Positions 56,401-64,000 of a DNA stretch of 64,000 nucleotides are shown here, one piece after another. A program made the translations under genes and the position numbers. The stretch is taken from positions 1,822,769 through 1,886,768 of the forward strand of contig CM059624.1 of NCBI GenBank assembly GCA_030435675.1, read 5' to 3'. This DNA is from Steinernema hermaphroditum. Lineage: Eukaryota; Nematoda; Chromadorea; Rhabditida; Steinernematidae. Position 1 is the stretch's first letter. Every line of letters begins with the position of its first letter. The notes below the pieces were generated by a model. That model was given only the letters and a program-made list of their open reading frames with translations. It was not told where the DNA came from and made no database searches.

Positions 56401-59133
56401 CAAATATTGTACAGAATGTTGAAGGAACAGCACAACATGTTCCACTAAAAGAAAATACGTGTTCAAATGTAGTAAAAGCCAGAGATAATCTAACCATATC
56501 GTTGTGGTCTTGGTAAGTTCTCGAGAAAGTTCCGCCTATCACTGACTTCACCAGAAAAGCGATGTATGGAGCTGAATCGGACGTGGCCGGTATACTACAA
56601 TGGCAAAACAGGTTCTCCATCAGCTTCAAAAAGCCGGTACAGCAATCGTATCGCCCTGTAGGACGTTCTCGCAGCTCTAAGTCTTTCTAAACACACAGCT
56701 TTAAATCAAAATCTTTAGTTCACTCACCGGTAAGCCCTCCAGATTTCCTTCACCATCCACTGTAATGATACCGGAGCGGAACAGTCCGTGCCATATTTGG
56801 GAAGTGTGCTCAGCATCCAAGGCGAACGACGCCAAGAGTCTCAGGATGGCACCTTTCAAGTAAGTGTGAACTGGTGATGCGACAAGTCCAATTAGTGAAA
56901 CGACCAATCCACGCTCCTTGAGGAAGTTCTGGCGGCATTCTGCACTCTGAAGAAAGATTGAATTGGAGAAAGTTCCTCATTAAAAGGAGGACAGACCTGC
57001 AAGCTCAACGTCTCTGCCAACCGAATCCAGACGATGAGACCGGTCAACTCAGCCTGTCCCATGATCACTTTCGAACCGCCAGCTTCAGCAAACATATTCA
57101 AGTAGTTGCGTACTGCCGCGAAGAGGTGATCCCAGGAGAGAGTGTCTCCACGACCTGAAGAAATGGGGATGTTGAGACAATGAAACGATAAATGTCTCTG
57201 CCACAAGTCTACTAATGAAGGCATGTCTACGATGAACAGTGGCGCAATGAGTGTAGATTTTTGTTTCGTATAACTTTGTGCAGTTACAGACTACAGCTCA
57301 TGGAGCCGCTTTCCCTATTTTCACTTTGTCTATCACCACAAACACACAAAAATCAAATTACCTCGTTTTTTGAAGAAATAATACATAGTCAGCGCAGCAT
57401 TCTCGGTTCGGCACATACTTCTCAGCATATTCAAGAACGCAACCAGCATAATGGGATTGGACACTTGACGTCCGCAAGCCATTAAATGATGAAGACCGGG
57501 CTACAATCTCCTTCATAAGTTCTGACAACGATATGAACATCTTACATAATCATTTGAAAAGTATTGATCACTGGCGGCGACGATATCCGGTATGTCTAGA
57601 CTGTAAAGATACGTCATAATGTCGATAAGAGCTCGGTAATGCAAGGCTGGCAGTTGAGTAAGGTTGCCTAGGCCATGTTCTTCGACGTACTCGATTTCGG
57701 CTTCACATATTCGTAGAAGTTCGTGCAACTGAAATATTTGAAACGTCGATTCCTTGTTGCCATGATCAAACATACCTTTTCTGGGTAGTAAGTGCAAAGC
57801 GCCTTCAGGATACAGTCGACAATGTGGGGAAACGCATAGTGTTCCTTGAAATCCGGCACAGTCAGCACAAAATCTCGGATAAACTGCAGGGCTTTCATGT
57901 CAATAGCCGCGTCGAGCGTCTTCTCGGCCATGTCGCTCGCAAACATCTCCGAATTCGCCAGAGAGGTCCGCGACGCGATTGACTTCAACGCGACCGTATA
58001 GTTGAGGTGTATTGTGGCTGCGATCGCCGTGTCCTTCCATTGCTGCGAGTGGAACTGCTCGTGTACCACTTCCAGAACGAGCCTTGGGTCGGCGACTGAA
58101 GTATGCGATCTTTCAAGAGATGATGTATACGGCCGTTATCATACATTGTGCTAATCGCGTAGGAACGATGAAAGACTGTGTTACTGTCCACAGTGCCAAG
58201 CTGGCATCATCGAATTCGGCGGTAACCGCGATTTCCCGGACCTTCTGGAACAGCGCTGACAGGTACTGCGGCGCCAAATCGTTCGATATGCTTGTGCATA
58301 TGTTGTATAGAGCACTGAAGCAGTTTCGACGAACGTCAGCCATGAGATCAATGAGCTGAAAAAAAATTTCCTATGGTTTTTGAGCGAGGAAGTCCCAGGT
58401 GTACCATTCTTTTGTGCTTAGGATTGCCAACGCCATTAACAGTCGGCTTGCTAAGGCGCTCCAGTTCTTTTTTGGTCGTAAATGTGCACATCACATCTAA
58501 ATAGAGCGTCGTAAACTTAAGTAAATGAATGTGTTCATACTTATCAAACGATCGAACAATGACCGGTCCTTCAAAAGAGATTCAATTGTGGTCGCCAGAC
58601 TTCGTGGAATCTCTGCGTTATCGTGTAAGCTCAGCAACATGGACAGCATGCCGGTCTGATAACGATGAGTGTCGTAGTAGCACAGAACGGCACACAGTCC
58701 ACGGCCGACATTGTCGAAGATTTCATTCTGCGCCTCGCCTGAACGATATAAACATTGAACCCACGAACGTAATTGTTTAGGCTACCTGTCAGGATCAAGT
58801 CGACAGCATCGAGTTCATTCAAGTCGAACTCTTCGCTGAGCACGAGCGACTCTGCTCTGATGCTGTCGTCCAGACGCACCGCTTCGCCGCCAATGGCGAT
58901 CTCTGCACCAGCGAGCTTCTGACGATCTGCTGGGTTTCTTGGCTGAAACAAGTCCATGATAAGAACATAAATTTGCTCGGAAAATATACATTGTTCTGCA
59001 GCACCCGCTTTAATGATGGGAGGACCTCGTCGATGGCTTTCGACCTGACCAGTTCATCAAGTGGTTCTGGATCGGGTAGATGTGTTATCGCTTGCTGCAG
59101 AGAGCAGTGGGTTGTACGCGCGTTTAACCACAT
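53461..59133 (-). CDS. npp-3: Nucleoporin Nup205 (NPP-3), C-terminus shortened
   Basis: Nup205 is a large alpha-solenoid of the inner ring of the nuclear pore. Twenty-one exons join in phase (58990-59133, 58786-58942, 58541-58738, 58405-58496, 58145-58355, 57776-58095, 57546-57728, 57362-57500, 56997-57154, 56728-56946, 56495-56686, 56031-56444, 55780-55984, 55590-55736, 55195-55313, 54838-55147, 54638-54802, 54357-54587, 53887-54137, 53664-53846, 53461-53610), giving 1,395 residues. The signature segment LVLSEEFDLNELDAVDLIL followed by GRGLCAVLCYYD matches the vertebrate N-terminal region; LSWDHLFAAVRNYL and AFFARVAVTPAGKQAL match later parts. Vertebrate Nup205 is about 2,000 residues and continues well beyond the point where this one stops, after a small internal duplication (KFPFW twice). 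The start lies 3 nt after TCTTTCAG. Confidence 0.85.
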
Positions 59134-59845
59134 TCCCTGAAAGAAGATCCTTTCGGTAGATAGGTCCGAGTTATGAAAATAAGCTCGAATAGCACAGAAA
59201 TCTTTTAAATTCTCGAAAGACGGTGGGAACGGTGCATGATCGAAAGACGGCGGACAAATTAAATGAACTCAACACGGCGACAACCTCATTTGTTTCGAAC
59301 AGAAGTTGAATAAGCGGAGAATTGAACAGCATTCAGAGCATCGGGGAAAGTCAATCTCTCAAGCCTCGAATCCGACTGATTAACAAATCCTCATCACTAA
59401 CGTACGAATCTGACGTCAAATAAAGTTGAACGCCAACGTTTTCCCCTACAACCAGCTTCAATCCAATTTGGCAAAATGAAAGTCCCGAATACGCGATAAA
59501 ACATCAAGAATAGGAGCCCCAAAGCGGCCCCAAAGGCACCATAACCGTAAATATTAAAATTCAGAATTATTTCCTAAAATTCCCATACGGCACAAGCCCA
59601 CAGATTAGGAAAATTCGATTAAAATGTCCAAAATCTGTACTTAGGACGAGTCTCCCGCAAATTCGAAAACCAAAAGAAGGCGTAGCCGCCATTGCCGAAT
59701 GAAAGGCTAATCGTTGTGGGACCCAGCGTGACGAAGCGAGAGAGAAGAAAGGCAAAGGGATGGGTGTCGGTAAACGACTCGCAGACAGAGACATCTAAAT
59801 CTGCAGACCTCTGCATACAATCCCTCATGTCATTCTTTCTTGGGT
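59134..59845. other. Shared upstream region of npp-3 and the next gene
   Basis: The two genes are divergent. No exon or clear TATA box was seen. Confidence 0.4.
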
Positions 59846-60490
59846 ATGCCGGCCGAAGAGGTCGTGTGGTCAGCCTGCGGATCGACGCTCTTCGCGTTGA
59901 TTCTCTTGGCGCCACTGGCTCTCGCACCGCCGTTGGCACTTATATGCCGTAAAGCGAAAAACAAGGTATGTATCTTCATCAACTTATACAATTTGTTCTC
60001 TTTTCAGCACACATCAAAGCGTGGTTTGAAGGCGAATGGGACGCAGGACTTTCCTGGCAAGAAAAAGCCGCCGTTTGTGCCCAACGACCCCGTGGGACTG
60101 ATGACTTGCCAGAAGATTCTGGATATGGGTAAGAGTGCTTGAGAAAACGGATGTATTTCTGTTTCTGCAGGTGTAACACGGCCACCAAATGACGACGAAT
60201 CTGTGAAAGAAGTTAAGTCGGACTGGGGCAGCGTACAAGAGATAGAGGAAGGCGTGAAGAAAGACGAGGAGAAGAAAAAGGACAAGCCCGAGAAGAGCAA
60301 ACCTGCGAAGATGAACAACGCGGAAAAGACGCAGTCGGGTTCGGACTCGCATTACTGCGCTCCAGGGCTGGAGAATAAATATTTGACAATAGTGGAGAAG
60401 ATGAAAGAGTCTGGTACGAAGAAAAAGGAAGCATCAGAGAAGAAGCGAAAGAAGAACGGAAAGAGCTTCGGCAGCACGAACGATTTATAA
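59846..60490 (+). CDS. Single-pass membrane protein with a Lys-rich tail, unknown
   Basis: Exons 59846-59965, 60008-60128 and 60171-60490 give 186 residues. One hydrophobic segment near the N-terminus (LFALILLAPLALAPPLALIC) is followed by a basic stop-transfer stretch (RKAKNK), then FVPNDPVGLMTCQKILDMG and a charged tail of Lys and Glu runs. The layout suggests a type I or signal-anchor protein with a long cytosolic tail. No family is recognised. Codon and splice quality are good, so it is probably a real gene. Confidence 0.65.
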
Positions 60491-60602
60491 GTTTATTATC
60501 TTTGTGTAAGAGCTCAGAATGGTCTATCCAAGAAAGTGAATGTATAAAGTTTAGACGCAGTTTAATGTCAACAAAACACAATCTTAAGAACATAAGCAAC
60601 GA

Positions 60603-61259
60603 TTATCTTGTGTACTCTTTAAAAGATGCTTCTTCCTCCTCTATGATCGCCTCGTTCGGAAAGGTTTTATCCAGCTCCTCCGCCACCAGCGCAGACCATT
60701 CAACATGGTTATTCAAGGTCACTTTCCTCAGGCGTTCTCTTGGCAACTGTGATCTCAAAAATTCTTCATAACTCGCGACAGAACTTTCAATATCGAGATG
60801 AATCTCACGAAAATGGATGTCGCTAAGGTAAGGCAGCAGGCTGAGAAGCTCGGATTCCTCATCCTCAACCTCGGGAACGGCTTCCTCGAAAGCGATGGTA
60901 GGTTCGTTCATGTAGAATCCGGTCGATCCGATGATCTCATCAATGGGAATATCGGATATTTTGAAGCCCATCAAGGCCAAAGGGCCATCGGAGATACTGA
61001 TGGCCGCAATACGGGTAAATCTCATAGGCAACATCAGGAACTCCTCAATCGTAGGATTATTATCACCTTCCGGTTGTGATACAAGATTGTATAGCCAATC
61101 GCCATCGTAGGGAATTATGCACAGATCGAAAGTTCGACGATTCGTTTGATGGCTCTCGAAGACAGCTCCCCACGATCCGATCAATTGTTCGCTTCTTTCC
61201 GGTAGCGCCCGAAGGGTTGACACGACGAAGTCACAGAAGAGGAAGGGAACGCCGTCCAT
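60603..61259 (-). CDS. F-box-like family protein D
   Basis: A single open frame of 218 residues begins MDGVPFLFCDFVVSTLRALP and contains GSWGAVFESHQTNRRTFDLC. This pattern (MDxxPxxFxxxVV, then xxW) is shared with gene C at 35535 and resembles the divergent F-box start of large nematode families. It ends with an acidic tail. No intron is needed. Role as a ubiquitin-ligase adaptor is inferred from the family only. Confidence 0.6.
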   Translation of the reverse strand: MDGVPFLFCDFVVSTLRALPERSEQLIGSWGAVFESHQTNRRTFDLCIIPYDGDWLYNLVSQPEGDNNPTIEEFLMLPMRFTRIAAISISDGPLALMGFKISDIPIDEIIGSTGFYMNEPTIAFEEAVPEVEDEESELLSLLPYLSDIHFREIHLDIESSVASYEEFLRSQLPRERLRKVTLNNHVEWSALVAEELDKTFPNEAIIEEEEASFKEYTR

Positions 61260-62171
61260 GGCGAAGGGACTAGAAAGCAGTAGGAGAGGTATGTGAGTGC
61301 GCCTGCACTATAGGGATGTGCGAAAATGAGGTGCGGTTTGGGAATCGATATGGGAAAGGCAAACTGATCGATAGACGATTGAGTTCCTATCACATCAATG
61401 GATATGGCTTGTCTTGGGCCTAGTCGTAGTAGTGGGGCCCATAGACTTTAGATCACGATGTACAGGATCGAAGAAAAACAGCCGACATAGTTAAGAGCAC
61501 CAGATAAGTCGAACTCAGTGGTCATGGAATTCATGATTAGGATTGCGAACCCCAGTAGTTCAAGTGCTAGTTGCAGAAATCATATGTGATACAAAGCGAC
61601 GCTAATCCTTGTATGTATTTTGTAGTAAATCTCAAACTGGATCTCGACTGCTTTCTACTGGATCTATGATAACCCTACAGTCTTTAACCAGTAGTAACCT
61701 AACCAAAAGACACTAGTCTTGAGATCACGATTTGTGGGATCGGAGAAATTCGCCATAGGGAGAGTGGAGAGATCACGTCGTTGAACACCGCTCTTATCAG
61801 TTGAAAAACAACCGAAGGACGTGTGCCCTTTTCGGTCTCCACCATTGGTCGATCTGCGGGGTAGACAAAGACTTCCTTGTGTGATTTCCTTTGTCTAGGA
61901 AGAAGTGGAGAGAATGTCAAAAATCACAAAGCGATCATCGATCGAGCACGGAGCAGTTGAGGTTAACCTTGAGATCAGTTATAAAAACCCATTTAAGGGA
62001 AGGTACCATCGGCTTTCGGATATAGGTACAAGCCACACGATACTAACCATGAAGCACCAAAGGTCGACCTTAACTGATGGTGCGATTCTATCATTTAGCA
62101 TCACTTTCAATCCATTTAAGATCCGAAACAGTGAACATAGACCACTCAAGTTCCCAATCCGAAAGCCTTCC
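61260..62171. other. No gene established
   Basis: The frame of the next gene stays open back to 61905, but the sequence before 62172 lacks coding character. I read it as 5' flank. Confidence 0.35.
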
Positions 62172-62501
62172 ATGAATTTCATTGCCACCGAGTTCGACGC
62201 GAAGATCTTCCTGATGGTCCTTACTCTTCCGGCTATCGCCCTTCTCTGCGTCCTTTTCGCCAAAAGAGCTTTCTACAGGAAACAAGAGAAGGGCCATGAG
62301 CTTCCTCAGTACTGTCAAACGAATATTCTGGGATTAAACCAGCGCCAAGACAAGGTCCACATGATTCCACAGCCCCAAGAGAAACCCCAGGAACTTCCTC
62401 CCTTAAAAGAGGAGAAGAAACCCTTGATGCAATTCCAAAATGTCACTGTCGTCGACATGGATCCGGAGGACAGCTCCACCTGGGATGTCATTTCACTCTA
62501 A
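62172..62501 (+). CDS. Small single-pass membrane protein, unknown, 109 residues
   Basis: I chose the ATG at 62172 because it gives a compact protein starting MNFIATEFDAK with a membrane span (IFLMVLTLPAIALLCVLFAK) followed by basic RAFYRK, a Gln/Pro-rich middle and an acidic end (VVDMDPEDSSTWDVISL). An upstream in-frame start at 61905 exists but would add sequence without coding character. AATAAA follows 17 nt after the stop. No family is recognised. Confidence 0.55.
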   Translation: MNFIATEFDAKIFLMVLTLPAIALLCVLFAKRAFYRKQEKGHELPQYCQTNILGLNQRQDKVHMIPQPQEKPQELPPLKEEKKPLMQFQNVTVVDMDPEDSSTWDVISL

Positions 62502-62518
62502 GTGTCCATGTGCTGTCA

Positions 62519-62524
62519 AATAAA
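62519..62524 (+). promoter_or_regulatory. Poly(A) signal
   Basis: AATAAA shortly after the stop of the gene at 62172. Confidence 0.65.
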
Positions 62525-62689
62525 TTTATGAAATTCGATTGAGAAGTGTACCATAGGACATTGGGGCGCTTTCCTCAGATATGCACAAAGATGGCCACGG
62601 TTGGCTGGTCGTTGAGCCGGTTGACGGCTAAGCCGATGCCCATTCATACAGGAATACATGTAGGATATTCATGCAGCAATAGAGGTTCC

Positions 62690-63057
62690 TTATCAAACTT
62701 AAACCAACTATTTCGCCCACATGTTCCTATAAGCCACACATCTTTAAGTTCCTGGCTCACCAGGCCGTTATCAACGCCCTATAAGAGCAGCATAGGGCGT
62801 CTGCTCGATATAGGCCATACCCTTTATATCATTATCCCTACGAAAACGTCGCCTATTGCAGATGTACTCAACCAATCAGACGTCCCGTAAGGCCGACTAC
62901 CACTGACAAACAACAACGATGAGAAGTGATAACGATAACGACAGACCGTGGTCGTCAAAAGTTGATCTAAAAGTGCACTTTTTGATCTCAATCACTATCA
63001 CTGACGCAGACAGCTACGTGGGAAGGACAAGCCTTCCTTGTTAAATCCCTTTAAAAG
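62690..63057 (+). promoter_or_regulatory. Aspartic protease promoter with GATA sites and TATA-like box
   Basis: TGATAA at 62927-62932 is followed at once by CGATAA. Inverse TTATCA sites occur near 62692 and 62769. TTTAAAAG at 63050-63057 lies about 40 nt before the start codon. TGATAA is the site of intestinal GATA factors (ELT-2 type) in nematodes, which fits a digestive protease. Confidence 0.55.
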
Positions 63058-63092
63058 CTTCCATCTCCATTCAGTCCAACATCACTTCGATC

Positions 63093-64000
63093 ATGAAGTT
63101 CTTCGTGTTCCTCGCCCTTCTGGGCATCGCCAACGCGGCTTTCCAACTGCCGCTTCACCGTCGCCAGCCCCATCACGATGTCAAGGAGGCCAACTTCGCC
63201 AAAATTGGCCAGCATGTCGATCACCGTGCATGGAACTACCTCGCCACCGTCTCAATTGGAACGCCACCGCAGCAGTTCTCCGTTGTGCTCGACACGGGAA
63301 GCTCGCTTTTCTGGGTGCCCGACTCCAGTTGTGGTCTAAAGGCATGCCCCGAAAAATGCCAGACTGTTTGGGGAGGTGAGTTCTTTCTGTTTTCTCTTTC
63401 AAAACTCATCAGTGAATCGTTGCAGGCTGTCCTGCGGACTGCGATGCTGCCTGCTGCGAACACAAGTCCGTTTACACCGATCCTAACTCCCCGTGCGCCA
63501 ACAAACACCGCTTCGACAGCAAAAAGTCGTCCACGTACAACAAGACCGGAAATTCCCCATGGGACCTTCAGTACGCTACTGGCACGGCCGAAGGATTCCT
63601 GGCTCGCGATACGGTGATCTTCGGAGAAGCCGGCAGTCAGCAGCTTGTCGTTCGCAAGATGATTTTCGGTCAGGCCTCCAAGATAGGCGATCACTTTGCC
63701 ACCTCCTCCGCCGAAGGAATCCTTGGCCTTAGCTTGATTAGCGGCATCAAAGACAACACTCCTCCGTTGCTCCAGGCCATCTACCAGCGAAAATTCGATC
63801 AGCCCCTCTTTACCGTATATCTGGACAAGAAGGGAAACGGAGGCATGTTCACGTGGGGAGGCTTGGACACCGTCAACTGCGGCCCTGTCATCGCCTACGC
63901 TCGTCTTAGTGAACGCGGCACGTGGAGCGTCCATGTCGATGGCCTTAGTCTCGGAAAGTACTCGTACAACAACCAGGGTCAAGGCTTCAAAGGTCTCTCT
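63093..64000 (+). CDS. Secreted pepsin/cathepsin D-like aspartic protease, runs off right edge
   Basis: Exons 63093-63375 and 63426 onward join in phase. The signal peptide [15 protein letters not shown] is followed by a short basic propeptide ([15 protein letters not shown]) and the mature fold. The first catalytic motif [14 protein letters not shown] is intact, as are the flap region [17 protein letters not shown] and the core [13 protein letters not shown]. Extra Cys pairs ([20 protein letters not shown]) are typical of the nematode ASP gut proteases. The second catalytic Asp is beyond the window. It is probably expressed in the intestine and digests protein there (inference from family and GATA sites). 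Confidence 0.93.

Overview
This window is nuclear DNA of a nematode, most likely a rhabditid relative of Caenorhabditis. The evidence is: introns mostly 35-55 nt long with GT..AG ends and TTTCAG-like acceptors; a tRNA-Tyr with a short intron; several start codons that sit only 3-16 nt after a 3' splice site, as in spliced-leader genes; an expanded F-box-like gene family; and an unc-62 gene with two mutually exclusive homeodomain exons. Gene models were built by hand by joining exons whose phases match. All identifications come from reading motifs, not from database searches.

Layout. 1-669: 5' part of a UDP-glycosyltransferase (minus). 1400-4000: dispersed repeats and two decayed LINE reverse-transcriptase pieces. 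4303-4764: secreted Kunitz-type protein (plus). 5590-6452: coiled-coil membrane protein (minus). 6862: tRNA-Ala. 7085-7793: two divergent genes for short secreted peptides sharing a leader start. 7884-9055: SLC25A33/36-type mitochondrial nucleotide carrier (minus). 9661-13422: two tandem F-box-like genes (plus). 14067-27919: unc-62/Meis homeobox gene (minus), about 14 kb with large introns. 28000-33200: its likely upstream region, with a small two-exon gene and a tRNA-Ala pseudogene. 33275-36373: F-box-like fragment, a mariner-type element and another F-box-like gene, probably frameshifted. 36500-44000: gene-poor, with tRNA-Tyr, tRNA-Ser and repeat copies. 44029-49705: three plus-strand housekeeping genes, haspin kinase, PP1 inhibitor-2 and mitochondrial ClpX. 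50123-53111: a composite mobile element. 53461-59133: nucleoporin Nup205/NPP-3 (minus). 59846-62501: two small membrane proteins around a fourth F-box-like gene. 63093 to the end: secreted aspartic protease with GATA sites upstream.

The most unusual object is the element at 50123-53111. It has perfect 9-bp target duplications and long inverted termini. Each terminus continues into an inverted minisatellite array. Between the arrays lies an apparently intact five-exon gene for a cysteine protease resembling USP/USPL1 deubiquitinases. A 9-bp duplication and long inverted repeats fit Mutator-like (MULE) or foldback transposons, and removing the element restores an in-frame 57-codon reading frame across the insertion site. 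Plant 'Kaonashi' MULEs carry Ulp1-type protease genes, so this may be an animal counterpart; that link is inference.
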